From Pseudomonadota bacterium (GTDB lineage Bacteria > Myxococcota_A > UBA796 > SXON01), in assembly GCA_030684355.1 (NCBI GenBank), contig JAUXTN010000186.1, forward strand, positions 1-64,000: 64,000 nt of DNA. The letters are read 5' to 3'. Positions within the stretch are counted from its first letter, which is position 1. Each line of letters opens with the position of its first letter. Positions 26,276-35,925 of the stretch are shown here, piece after piece. Both the position numbers and the translations under genes were made by a program. The notes beneath the pieces are model-generated. The model had not been told where the DNA came from, made no database searches, and saw only the letters and a list, made by a program, of their open reading frames with translations.

Positions 26276-26785
26276 CTACTGCTGCGACCAGCCCTTGCGT
26301 TCCACGATCTCGGTCACCTGGTCGCTGTCCAGGTAGACCTCGCGCGTGAAGCGCTCGACGGCCTTGTACTCGGTCTTGCTGTCTGGCACGTACACGAGCA
26401 CGGTGCCGTCTTCCTGCTTCTCGAAGCGGTACACGAGCAGCTCCGACCGCGGCGCAGGACGCCCGGCCAACGCCCGCTTGTCGTACGGCGCTCCCCAGGC
26501 CATGTAGACCATGTCCTTCGTCCACCCGTTCTGCACCGCACCGGACACGATGCCCTGGCGCACATGCTCCGGGTACTTGTAGAACCGGTCCCAGAGCCCC
26601 TTCTCCTTCAAGAAGGCGGACCGTTCTTCCTCGGTCTTCATCTTGAGGAAGCTCTTGCGGTCGTCCTCGCTCATGAAGGGCTTCAACGCGTAGTAGTGGT
26701 CGAACTCGGTGTCCGAGAGCAGCTTGATACGGCCCTCCCAGCCGCAGCCGGCCAGCATGAGAAACGCGAGGAGCAGACGATGCAT
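26276..26785 (-). CDS. Lipoprotein of unknown function
   Basis: A 169-residue protein with signal MHRLLLAFLMLAGC (Cys14). The mature part is charged and helical: DHYYALKPFMSEDDRKSFLKMKTEEERSAFL is a stretch of Lys/Glu-rich helices, and VQNGWTKDMVYMAWGAP resembles the helix-turn of SmpA/OmlA-like or BamE-type small lipoproteins. A C-terminal beta part (VYRFEKQEDGTVLVYV) follows. This domain order suggests an SmpA/BamE-like fold, but I am not certain. It lies 17 nt after batE and may be co-transcribed with the Bat operon. Confidence 0.75.
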   Translation of the reverse strand: MHRLLLAFLMLAGCGWEGRIKLLSDTEFDHYYALKPFMSEDDRKSFLKMKTEEERSAFLKEKGLWDRFYKYPEHVRQGIVSGAVQNGWTKDMVYMAWGAPYDKRALAGRPAPRSELLVYRFEKQEDGTVLVYVPDSKTEYKAVERFTREVYLDSDQVTEIVERKGWSQQ

Positions 26786-26802
26786 GACGCCTCCGGGCCG
26801 CG

Positions 26803-27525
26803 TCATAACACTGGTCCGGGACGAGATGGGTCGACAAGGCCCAGCGCCTCGCTCGGAAGCCACCCCTTCCGGCCGTCCGGGAGCACCACGAGGGTGCGAC
26901 CGGCCTCGTCCTCGGCGGTCTGCACCTCGGCGCCGGCGTGAAGCGTGAAAAGGTCTACGCCGCCCCCTAGATCCGAGGTCGCGGTCGCTTCGGGCACGAG
27001 CAGGACGCCAACCGGCGGCAGGTTAGCTTCCGCGACGCCGCCCCCCGCGACGAGCGCCCCGAGCAGCGAGGTGCCAACGCCCACCGGGACCCAGGGGAGG
27101 TGCGGTCGACGCCGGCGCGCGGCCACGGCGATGAGCCCGAGGCCCATGAGGGCCGAACCGAGCCAGATGCCCTCATCCGGCGTCATCGCGGCCTGCCAGG
27201 GCGCGAACCACGGATGCGGATCGGGCGCGATGAGACCGTCCAGCAGGCCGCGCCGCGCAAAGTCGAGGTTGGCCTCGATGTCGGGATCGCGCGGGAGGAG
27301 GGCTGCCGCGGTCCGCCAGGCGAGCACGGCCTCGGCAGGGCGCTCCTGACGGTAGAGGACGTTTCCGAGGTTGTACCAGATGTCTCCGCTTCCGTAGCCT
27401 TCCTCGATCACCGCGCGGTACCCCGCCTCGGCGGCGGAGAGCTCGCCCGCGGCCAGCGCCACGTTCGCTTCTTTGAATCGGTCTTCCACCGACGCCAGGG
27501 CGGTCGCGATCGCGAGGAGCATCAT
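26803..27525 (-). CDS. batE: BatE-like TPR and SH3 domain membrane protein
   Basis: A 240-residue protein with TPR repeats at about 10-95 (EDRFKEANVALAAGELSAAEAGY, IWYNLGNVLYRQERPAEAVLAW), two membrane segments at about 125-160 and a C-terminal bacterial SH3-like domain (AEVQTAEDEAGRTLVVLPDGRKGWLPSEALG). This is the architecture of BatE in Bacteroides and Leptospira aerotolerance operons. The start is the first of two adjacent ATGs at 27525, overlapping the batD stop. It probably scaffolds the Bat complex at the inner membrane. Confidence 0.82.
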   Translation of the reverse strand: MMLLAIATALASVEDRFKEANVALAAGELSAAEAGYRAVIEEGYGSGDIWYNLGNVLYRQERPAEAVLAWRTAAALLPRDPDIEANLDFARRGLLDGLIAPDPHPWFAPWQAAMTPDEGIWLGSALMGLGLIAVAARRRRPHLPWVPVGVGTSLLGALVAGGGVAEANLPPVGVLLVPEATATSDLGGGVDLFTLHAGAEVQTAEDEAGRTLVVLPDGRKGWLPSEALGLVDPSRPGPVL

Positions 27526-29132
27526 CCCAGGCCCTCCACGAGGGTGCGCACGCGCTCTTCGGACACGGTCGCGTCCTGTCCGCCGTAGCGACGCCGCTCG
27601 AGGGCCCGGTAGATCGTCTCGGCCTCCTCCGCGGAGGGCCCCAGCGCACACAGATCCTCGCGACGGAGGGCATCCGGCGGGACGCCGACCCGCGCCGCCA
27701 CCCGCTCCCGAAAGATCCGCTCGATCGCGGCGAGACGCGCATCGGGATCCTGGGGGAGGTCGTCGAAGCCCCGCGGACGCTCGGCGCTGCCCCGAGGCTT
27801 CCGCCGACGCAACGCGAGGACGCCCTGTGCGGTCAACGCGAACGCCCCGGGCGCAAGCCACGCGAGCGCCGCCGCGCGTGGCCAGGGGCGGGAGAGCCGG
27901 GCGTCGGTACGCACGGGCAGGATGTCCTCCCCGAGGGTGTCGACGCTGCGCTGCGCCCCGCCGTTCGCGAAGGACTCCACGTCCGCACGGACGGCCTCGC
28001 CGCTCACGTCGAGCGTGATCGGCTGCGTCGAGGCCCGTCCCCAGGCTCCGGTGGATGGATCGAAGTAGGCGATCTCGATCGGTGGGACCTGGATGACGCC
28101 CGGCCCCTGCGGCACGATCGCGCGCTTGAACGTCGCCTTCGCGTGGTATTTGCCGTCCTCGATGCGGGCCTCGACGATCGGCTGGTCGTCGTAGACCCGG
28201 AAGTCCGTGCCCGCGAGCGGCGGGAGGCTGAACCCGGCAAGGGCGCCGTCGCCTTCGACCACGACCTCGACGGTGACGGTGTCCCCGACGCGAGTGCTGC
28301 CTCCGGACGCGCGCGCAGCGACGGTGTAGTGTCCAACGAGGCCCGTTGCGTCGGCCGGCCGGCCCTCGGCGGGGAGCTCGCGTACGTCGATGGCCAACGG
28401 GCCCGCGGAGTACGCCTCGGTCCGGACGCTCCCGTACGCCCCGATGCCATCGAAGATGTTCTGCCGCCGCCGCCGGCTCGTGTCGGTCACCGAGTACTGG
28501 GCGCGGAGCACGCCGCCCGGGATGGTCCACTTCCCCGGGGCCGACGCGCGGAGCGGAAAGTAGAGCTCTTGCACCGAGAGCGGCTTCCCGTCCTGCTCCA
28601 GGGTGTACTCGGCGGTCATCGGCTCGACCGTGGGCTCGGTGGTGAAGCCCGCGGGGGACGGCGGGGTCCACTGACCCGTCACCACGTTCTTCTCGGTCTG
28701 GAAGCGGAGGTGGTAGACGAGCACCTGGCCCACCCAGGCGTGGTCGGTGCCGATGTCGCCGACGAGCGAGTCGTCACTGCCGGGCGCGCGGGGCGTGACC
28801 TTCAGGTGGAGCGCCGTCGTCGTGAGGGCGCCCGCTGCGGTGGGGACGGTGATCGGGCCGATGTCGTATTCGCCCGCCGCCAGGGCGGTCAGCGAGTAGC
28901 TGAAGATCGTCGACGAGGTCGACTGGAAGTTGATGATCTGGCGCTGCTGGGACTGCCCCTCGTAGGCGATCTCCAGCCCGGCCGGGACGTCGAATCGCGG
29001 CACGCTCCGAGGCGAGGTGTCGACCACCATGAGGTCGAGGCGCACCTTCTGGCCCTCGCGCAGCTGCTCGCTGTCGACCTGGAGAGTGACTTGCGCGGCG
29101 AACGCCGCCTGGACGAGCGCGAAGGGGATCAC
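27522..29132 (-). CDS. batD: BatD-like membrane protein
   Basis: A 536-residue protein with a signal peptide (IPFALVQAAFAAQ) and a large extracytoplasmic beta-sandwich region with two BatD-type repeats: VTLQVDSEQLREGQKVRLDLMVV at the start and TVAARASGGSTRVGDTVTVEVVVEG near 285. A membrane segment near 430 and a cytoplasmic helical tail of about 85 residues complete it. BatD works with BatA and BatB; the biochemical role is not established. GTG at 29132 overlaps the TGA of the BatB-BatC gene as GTGA. Confidence 0.87.
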   Translation of the reverse strand: MIPFALVQAAFAAQVTLQVDSEQLREGQKVRLDLMVVDTSPRSVPRFDVPAGLEIAYEGQSQQRQIINFQSTSSTIFSYSLTALAAGEYDIGPITVPTAAGALTTTALHLKVTPRAPGSDDSLVGDIGTDHAWVGQVLVYHLRFQTEKNVVTGQWTPPSPAGFTTEPTVEPMTAEYTLEQDGKPLSVQELYFPLRASAPGKWTIPGGVLRAQYSVTDTSRRRRQNIFDGIGAYGSVRTEAYSAGPLAIDVRELPAEGRPADATGLVGHYTVAARASGGSTRVGDTVTVEVVVEGDGALAGFSLPPLAGTDFRVYDDQPIVEARIEDGKYHAKATFKRAIVPQGPGVIQVPPIEIAYFDPSTGAWGRASTQPITLDVSGEAVRADVESFANGGAQRSVDTLGEDILPVRTDARLSRPWPRAAALAWLAPGAFALTAQGVLALRRRKPRGSAERPRGFDDLPQDPDARLAAIERIFRERVAARVGVPPDALRREDLCALGPSAEEAETIYRALERRRYGGQDATVSEERVRTLVEGLG

Positions 29133-31081
29133 CAGTCCTTCTCCGTGTCGCGTCCGCCCACGACGACTCGCGGTGTCCCATCTGGCACGGACTCCACGAG
29201 GCGCGACGCCTGTTCGCTGGTCATCTCGCCGGTGCCGACGGAGGGGCCTTCGCCCTCGGTCTCCGCGCCGTCCCCTTCCCCTTCCGCTGACAGCGCCTCG
29301 CCCTCTCCTTCCGCCGGCTCTCCTTCCCCGTCCGCGCTCGGCGCCGGCTCGCCGGTCCGCTCGCCCTTGTCGTCCTGGGTCGGCTCGCCCGAGCCGGGCG
29401 TACCGTCGGCGCCCTCGGGGGGCTGCCCTTCGGACGATCCCGGCTTCTCCTGCGAGGCGCCTTGCTCGCCGGGCTCTTCGCCCTGCTTGCCCTGCTGGCC
29501 GGGCTCCTGCCCCCCGTCCGCCGGCTGAGCTTCGCCGTCCGCCTGCCCGTCCTGCCCCTCCTGTGGAGCGCCTTCCTGACCCGCCTGTTCCTCGCCTTCC
29601 TGGGCCTGGTCCTGGCTGTCCCCTTCCTGCTCCTGAGGCGGCGGGGGCTCGGCTCGCGCGGCGATCTCGCGCTCGACGGCGGTCGCGTTCGTCTGGGCCG
29701 CGGCGAGGCCGGGGTCCGCCTCCGCGGCGGCGCGGAAGTCTTCGAGGGCGTCGGCCAGCCGGCCACCCTTGTAGGCCGCATTGCCGGCATTGTAGAGGTG
29801 CACCGCGCGATGATCGGGGTCCTGGGCCGCGAGCGTCCGGAAGAGCTGCTCGGCCTCCCTCACTCGCCCAAGTCGGTAGAGGGCCTCGGCCAGCCCTCGC
29901 ACGGACTCGAGATCCGAGGGCTCCTCGACGCGCGCTTGCCCGAGGAGCTCCGCGGCGCGCCCCCACTCCTTGGCCCGGAGCGCGGATTGCCCGTCCTCGG
30001 CGGCGCCCGCCCAGGCGGCTGACGGCCACGCCATGAGGCACGCCCAGGCGAGCCCGGCGGCCAGCGCCCGACCGGTCGAGCGGGCCCTCCCCTTCCCCAC
30101 TCCGAGGAGGGCGGACACCGAGAGCGTCACGAGCGCGAGCCCCAGCGGCCACTGGAAGCGTTCGTGCCAGAGCTTCTCGCGACGCACGCCGCGCTCGGAG
30201 GCATCCAGCTTGCCCCGGATCTCGGTCTCGTAGAGCGCGCGCACATCGTCGTCAGAGGCCACCGCCCGCACGTACGCCCCCCCGGTCGACGCGGCAAGGC
30301 GCTGCAACACATCCTCGTCGAGGCGGGAGAGCACGACATTTCCACTCGCGTCCTTCTTGAAGCCCCCCGCCTCCAGCGGGATCGGGGCGCCGTCAGGCAG
30401 GCCGATGCCGAGGGTGTAGACGTGGACATCGGCCGCCTGGGCCTTGGCGATCGCGGCGTCGAGCGCCTCGGGCGGGTCGTGGGACTCGCCGTCGCTCACG
30501 AGCAGGATGGCCTTGCCGGAGCCCGTCGCCTTGTCCAACAAGCCGGTCGCGGCGTCCAGCGCCCCGGCGAGGGCGCTGCCCTGGGCCCGGATCGTGGCGG
30601 AGGAGCTGTCCTTCACCGCCCAGATGAACGTGTCGTAGTCGACCGTGAGCGGGATGCGCACGTAGGGCCCCGCGGCGAAGATGACGAGGCCGACGGAGTC
30701 CCCTCGCAGGAGGCTCACGAGATCGAGCACCTCGCGGCGCGCGCGCTCGACGCGGGACGGCGAGACGTCCTGGGCGTCCATGCTCCGCGACACGTCGAAC
30801 ACGACCACGATCGAGACGCCCTCGACCTTCTGCTGCTGCCACTCGAAACCGAGCCGCGGCCCGGCCGCCGCCAGCGCCAGGGCCAGCATGGCGACCACCG
30901 CGAGCGCGGCTTGCCAGAGGCGGGCACGCTGGACGCGCGGCGGGAGCAGGGATGACCAGAGGTCCAAGGACGCGACGGCGGCCAGATGACGTCGACGCGT
31001 GCTCTCCCCGAGGACCACCAGGAGGAGGATCCCGGGGACGAGCAGGAGGAGCGCAAGGAGGTCGGGGCGGGCCCAGGTCAC
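29129..31081 (-). CDS. BatB-BatC fusion: VWA domain plus TPR and acidic tail
   Basis: A 650-residue single protein. Residues 1-320 are BatB: two N-terminal membrane segments, a VWA domain with MIDAS DVSRS (near 95), and a membrane segment near 310. From about 335 a second hydrophobic segment leads into BatC-type TPRs (QSALRAKEWGRAAELLGQA, AVHLYNAGNAAYKGGRLADAL). Residues about 450-625 are a low-complexity Glu/Gln/Gly/Asp/Pro tail, very acidic. In many species batB and batC are separate genes. GTG at 31081 overlaps the batA stop (GTGA). The complex is linked to oxidative and cell-envelope stress resistance, mechanism unknown. Confidence 0.88.
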   Translation of the reverse strand: MTWARPDLLALLLLVPGILLLVVLGESTRRRHLAAVASLDLWSSLLPPRVQRARLWQAALAVVAMLALALAAAGPRLGFEWQQQKVEGVSIVVVFDVSRSMDAQDVSPSRVERARREVLDLVSLLRGDSVGLVIFAAGPYVRIPLTVDYDTFIWAVKDSSSATIRAQGSALAGALDAATGLLDKATGSGKAILLVSDGESHDPPEALDAAIAKAQAADVHVYTLGIGLPDGAPIPLEAGGFKKDASGNVVLSRLDEDVLQRLAASTGGAYVRAVASDDDVRALYETEIRGKLDASERGVRREKLWHERFQWPLGLALVTLSVSALLGVGKGRARSTGRALAAGLAWACLMAWPSAAWAGAAEDGQSALRAKEWGRAAELLGQARVEEPSDLESVRGLAEALYRLGRVREAEQLFRTLAAQDPDHRAVHLYNAGNAAYKGGRLADALEDFRAAAEADPGLAAAQTNATAVEREIAARAEPPPPQEQEGDSQDQAQEGEEQAGQEGAPQEGQDGQADGEAQPADGGQEPGQQGKQGEEPGEQGASQEKPGSSEGQPPEGADGTPGSGEPTQDDKGERTGEPAPSADGEGEPAEGEGEALSAEGEGDGAETEGEGPSVGTGEMTSEQASRLVESVPDGTPRVVVGGRDTEKDW

Positions 31082-32040
31082 GGGAGCCTCCGGAACAGCG
31101 TGGCGCCCAGGCCGACCTGCAGCACGAACGCGACGATCGCGGGGAGGAGCGCCAGGAGGTAGCGCTCGTCGCGATGCACGAACTCCTTGGTGCGAGCGGT
31201 CGACTGCTCGAGCTGGTCGATCTGCGTGTAGACCTCCGCGAGCGCGCTCGTGTCGGCCGCCCGGAAGTACTGCCCCCCGGTCTTCATGGCGATCGCCCTC
31301 AGCGAGCGCTCGTCGATCTCGGCGCCGCCCATCATCCCGAAGGGACCACGGCGTTCGGCGCTGCCGACCCCGATCGTGTACACCCGGATCTTCAGGGCGG
31401 CCGCCGCCTCGGCGGCTTGCAAGGGCGACACGCTGCCTGCATTCGAACGGCCGTCGGTCACGAGGATCATGACCCTCGACGGGGCGTCGAGTTCCTTCAT
31501 TCGCTTCGCGCCGATGGCGATCGCGGTACCCACCGCCGTGGCGTTCTTCCCCGCCATGCCGATCTCGAGCTGCTCGATGAAGGAGAGGAGGGCCTCGTGG
31601 TCGAGCGTGAGCGGGACCTGCACGAAGGCGTCCTCGCCGAAGACCTCGAGCCCGACGCGATCATCGGGTCGCTCCGACACGAACTGCGACATTACGAGCT
31701 TGGCGGCCTGGAGCCGGGTCAGCTCCCGCGCGCCCGCCCGCATGTCCGGGGAGTCCATCGAGCCGCTGGTGTCGATGGCGAGCAGGATGTCGATGCCCTC
31801 GGACTCGCGGTGGGTCTCTCGCCGCACCTCCTGTGGGCGGGCCAACGCGATGACCACCCCCACGATGGCGATGGTCTCCAGTAGCGGGAGCACGGGGACA
31901 CCGAGGCTGCGCCACGTCCGACGGGTGGTCACGCCGGCGAGCGTCGAGAAGCGCAGGGCATGCGGACGAAGCCACGCGAGCCAGGGGAGGAGCGCGAGCG
32001 GGAGCGCCGCGAACCACAGCGGGTACATCCACTCAAGCAC
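31078..32040 (-). CDS. batA: BatA, VWA domain membrane protein
   Basis: A 320-residue protein with membrane segments at about 5-25 and 45-65, a VWA domain with intact MIDAS DTSGS (about residue 86), the Thr and Asp MIDAS contacts in TAVGTAIAIG and ILVTDGRSNAG, and a C-terminal membrane segment (YLLALLPAIVAFVLQVGLGA). The GTG at 32040 is used and overlaps the upstream gene by 8 bp; ATG at 32028 is the alternative. It partners BatB and a MoxR ATPase in the Bat complex. Confidence 0.9.
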   Translation of the reverse strand: MLEWMYPLWFAALPLALLPWLAWLRPHALRFSTLAGVTTRRTWRSLGVPVLPLLETIAIVGVVIALARPQEVRRETHRESEGIDILLAIDTSGSMDSPDMRAGARELTRLQAAKLVMSQFVSERPDDRVGLEVFGEDAFVQVPLTLDHEALLSFIEQLEIGMAGKNATAVGTAIAIGAKRMKELDAPSRVMILVTDGRSNAGSVSPLQAAEAAAALKIRVYTIGVGSAERRGPFGMMGGAEIDERSLRAIAMKTGGQYFRAADTSALAEVYTQIDQLEQSTARTKEFVHRDERYLLALLPAIVAFVLQVGLGATLFRRLP

Positions 32041-32821
32041 GGAACACGCCCTTCCCGGCGGCGAGGAGCGCGTCGAAGTCGGTGTCCAGCGCCGCGAAGA
32101 ACCCCTCATGGGTCGACCGCTCGCTGAAGCGCACGATGTCCATCGCGTTCAGCAGGCGACGGGCCCGCTCGAGCTGCACGGCGGGAAGGCTCCCCGCCAG
32201 GGCATCCAGGATCTCCCGGGAGGTTCGCGAGGTTGCCGGCCAGGTGTGGGTAGCCTCCAGATAGCGGCGGTAGACCGCGGACAGCTCCGCGGCCAGGATG
32301 TCCGGCTCCAGATCCGGGCGCGCTCGTAGGGCCGCCCAGGCGCGCCGGGCCACCAGGTCCGCCGGCTCGGGCGGGGGCGGGGGCGGCAGCGGACGGAGCT
32401 TGCGCCAAGCGTAGACGGCCAGCGCGGCGAGCGTGGCCACGGCTGAAACGGCAGCAGCGACCCGGGGCCACGCGGGCGGCACGGGCGGCGGCAGGGCGAC
32501 CAGATCCTCCATGGGTCCACCGGTGGGCCCGTCGACACCGATGTCGAGGAAGACGCGCGTGGTGCCGGCCGCGCCGACCGGGACCTCCATCACGTAGGAG
32601 CCGGGGGGGCCCCGGACTTCCCAGGTCGTGGACGCGTCTGTCCCGCCCGGCACCTCCACCGCCGTGAGGCCCTCGACCGCGGGAAGCTCGGTTCCTACGG
32701 GCACGTGCAACCGGACGGGCTCCCCCTCCCCCACGTGTCGAGCCTCCACCCACACGGGCGCCCCCTCGGCCAACGGCACGTCCGCCTCCGAACAACCCCA
32801 CAAGAGCGCGAGCAGGACCAT
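32033..32821 (-). CDS. Bat-operon membrane lipoprotein, DUF4381-like position
   Basis: A 262-residue protein that starts with a short lipoprotein-like signal (MVLLALLWGC). A beta-sandwich region follows (about 20-100), then a membrane segment (about 112-130), a Pro run, and a helical cytoplasmic part (about 150-262) with LEPDILAAELSAVYRRYLEA. Its place between the DUF58 and batA genes is where DUF4381-type proteins usually sit, but the N-terminal lipid signal plus a second membrane span is odd. ATG at 32821 overlaps the DUF58 stop as TGATG. Role unknown. Confidence 0.78.
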   Translation of the reverse strand: MVLLALLWGCSEADVPLAEGAPVWVEARHVGEGEPVRLHVPVGTELPAVEGLTAVEVPGGTDASTTWEVRGPPGSYVMEVPVGAAGTTRVFLDIGVDGPTGGPMEDLVALPPPVPPAWPRVAAAVSAVATLAALAVYAWRKLRPLPPPPPPEPADLVARRAWAALRARPDLEPDILAAELSAVYRRYLEATHTWPATSRTSREILDALAGSLPAVQLERARRLLNAMDIVRFSERSTHEGFFAALDTDFDALLAAGKGVFRA

Positions 32822-33678
32822 CAACGCGCGCCCCGGAAATGTTGCTGGAGGCGAAGGAACGCGTCCTCGGAGGTGGACACGGCGCTCGCGCGCACCCCCT
32901 GACGCCGCAGCTCGGCGAGACGTGCATCCACCGAGCGAGCCGCATGGAGCGCCGCGGCATCGACGACGCGCACAGCGCCGGTCTCCGCGTCGCGCAGCGT
33001 CAGGAGCCCCACGGGGGGCATCGTTGCCTCGCGAGGATCGTGGAAGAGCAACGCGTGGGTCTTGTGGCGACGGACGAGAGCGCCGAGCTGGGTCGCGAAG
33101 GGGCGCGCGGCGTGGAAGTCCGACAATACCGCCACGACGGCGCGGCGCCGCAGCACCTTGGTCGCGTAGGCCAACGCACCGGCGATGTCGGTGCCGTGAT
33201 CGTCCCCGACATGCTCGAACGCGGCGCTGATCACCTGCCAACCGTGTCCGCGGCTCCGCCGTGGGGGCAGGTAGTGGTGGATGCGATCGCTGAACGAGAG
33301 CAGCCCAACCCGGTCGCCGGTGCGCAGGGCGGCGTACGCGAGGCCGCCCGCCGTCCGGGCCATCTGGAGGCGCTTGTCGGTGCGGCCGTCGCGCCCGCCG
33401 GAGCCGAACCGCACCGAACCGCTCACGTCGAGCATGATCAAGAGCGTCAGCTCGCGCTCCTCGCGGAACTCCTTGATCCAGGCCTCGCCGGTCCGCGCGG
33501 TGACGTTCCAGTCGATGCGGCGAACGTCGTCACCGGGGACGTACTGCCGCACCTCCTCGAACTCCATGCCGCTCCCCTTGAAGGCAGAGCGGTAGTCGCC
33601 GGCCAACAGGCTGTCGACGCGACGACCCGCCTGCACCTGCAGGCGGCGAATCTGGCGGAGCTCTTCGGCGGTAAGCAC
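32821..33678 (-). CDS. DUF58 domain protein (VWA-like), MoxR partner
   Basis: A 285-residue protein with the DUF58 hallmark GSGMEFEEVRQYVPGDDVRRIDWNVTART at about 35-63 and a VWA-like core with LDVSGSVRFG (MIDAS-like) near 83 and VVAVLSDF near 185. DUF58 proteins pair with MoxR AAA+ ATPases, probably as substrate-binding adaptors. There are no membrane segments, unlike many DUF58 proteins. GTG at 33678 is the start; the preceding moxR gene ends 13 nt upstream. Second gene of the Bat operon. Confidence 0.92.
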   Translation of the reverse strand: MLTAEELRQIRRLQVQAGRRVDSLLAGDYRSAFKGSGMEFEEVRQYVPGDDVRRIDWNVTARTGEAWIKEFREERELTLLIMLDVSGSVRFGSGGRDGRTDKRLQMARTAGGLAYAALRTGDRVGLLSFSDRIHHYLPPRRSRGHGWQVISAAFEHVGDDHGTDIAGALAYATKVLRRRAVVAVLSDFHAARPFATQLGALVRRHKTHALLFHDPREATMPPVGLLTLRDAETGAVRVVDAAALHAARSVDARLAELRRQGVRASAVSTSEDAFLRLQQHFRGAR

Positions 33679-33691
33679 GGCGGCCTCGCGC

Positions 33692-34699
<1,008 letters not shown>

Positions 34700-34760
34700 G
34701 CACTCTCCACCGGTGAGCCGCGCCGGGCAACGCCGCGGCCTACGGCCGGTCTACCGGTCG

Positions 34761-35876
34761 CTAGCTGGTCCACCGGTTGAGGAATTCCTTCCAGATGCTC
34801 CGGTCGGCCACCTTGGCCTCCTGGAGCGACGCGAGCTGTCGGACCAGCTCCTCTTCGCGCGCCGACATGGCCTTCGGCACCGCGACGACGACCTGGACGA
34901 GCTGATCGCCGCGCCCACGTCCGTTCAGGGACGGGATGCCCTTGTCGCGCAGCGTGAAGACCTTCCCCGAGGGGGTGCCACTCTCGACCTCGAGGTTCTC
35001 CTCGCCGTCGATCGTCGGGACCGCGATCTCACCGCCCAGACAAGCGGTCGCGTAGCTGATCGGGACCTGGCACAGGACATTGTTGCCATCCCGGCCGAAG
35101 ATCTCGTGCTCCGCCACCCGGATGGTGATGTACAGATCCCCCGGGGGCGCCCCCGGATCGCCGGCGTCGCCCTTGCCCTGGAGGCGGAGCTGCATGCCGT
35201 CGTCGATCCCGGCGGGGATCGTGACCTTGAGCTTCTCGCTGACCCGCGTACGGCCGCTGCCTTCGCAGGGCGCGCACGGGTCTCGAATGACCTTTCCCCG
35301 GCCTCCGCAGCTCGGGCAGGTGGTCCGGATGCGCAGGAACATCTGCGCCTGCACGACCTCTCCGGCACCCCGGCAGGTCGCGCACACCTGGGGCTGGCTG
35401 CCAGCAGCCGCCCCGCTTCCGTCGCATTCCTGGCAGATCGCGTGCTTGGGGACCTGGATCTCCCGCTCGCAGCCCTTCGCGGCCTCCAGGAACTCGATGG
35501 TGAGCGGGTACTCGAGATCGGGACCGCGCCGCGGCCCGCGACGACGACCACCCCCGCCACCGCCGAGACCGAAGAGGTCCCCGAAGATGTCGGAGAAGTG
35601 GGAGAAGATCTCCTCCTGGTTCTGGAAGCCCGTGTTGAACCCGGCGCCCCGAAGGCCGTCGTGCCCAAACCGGTCGTACATCTGGCGCTTCTGGTCGTCC
35701 CCGAGGATCTCGTAGGACTCGGCCACTTCCTTGAAGCGAGCCTCCGCCTCCTTGTCCCCCGGGTTCTTGTCCGGATGGAACTTCATCGCCATCTGCCGGA
35801 AGGCTTTCTTGATCTCGTTGGCGGTAGCACCACGTGCCACGCCGAGCACTTCGTAGAAGTCGCGCTTGCCCGCCAT
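34761..35876 (-). CDS. dnaJ: Chaperone protein DnaJ
   Basis: A 371-residue canonical DnaJ: J domain with HPD (KFHPDKNPGDKEAEARFKEV), a short Gly-rich linker, four zinc-finger repeats of the CxxCxGxG type (CQECDGSG, CATCRGAG, CPSCGGRG, CAPCEGSG) and the C-terminal substrate-binding domain (GDLYITIRVAEHEIFGRDG). It stimulates the ATPase of DnaK, encoded 49 nt upstream on the same strand. No grpE or hrcA is adjacent. Confidence 0.97.
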   Translation of the reverse strand: MAGKRDFYEVLGVARGATANEIKKAFRQMAMKFHPDKNPGDKEAEARFKEVAESYEILGDDQKRQMYDRFGHDGLRGAGFNTGFQNQEEIFSHFSDIFGDLFGLGGGGGGRRRGPRRGPDLEYPLTIEFLEAAKGCEREIQVPKHAICQECDGSGAAAGSQPQVCATCRGAGEVVQAQMFLRIRTTCPSCGGRGKVIRDPCAPCEGSGRTRVSEKLKVTIPAGIDDGMQLRLQGKGDAGDPGAPPGDLYITIRVAEHEIFGRDGNNVLCQVPISYATACLGGEIAVPTIDGEENLEVESGTPSGKVFTLRDKGIPSLNGRGRGDQLVQVVVAVPKAMSAREEELVRQLASLQEAKVADRSIWKEFLNRWTS

Positions 35877-35925
35877 CCATCCTCCAGAAACGGAGGCCGC
35901 CTCGTCAGCGGCCCCCGCGGCCCGT

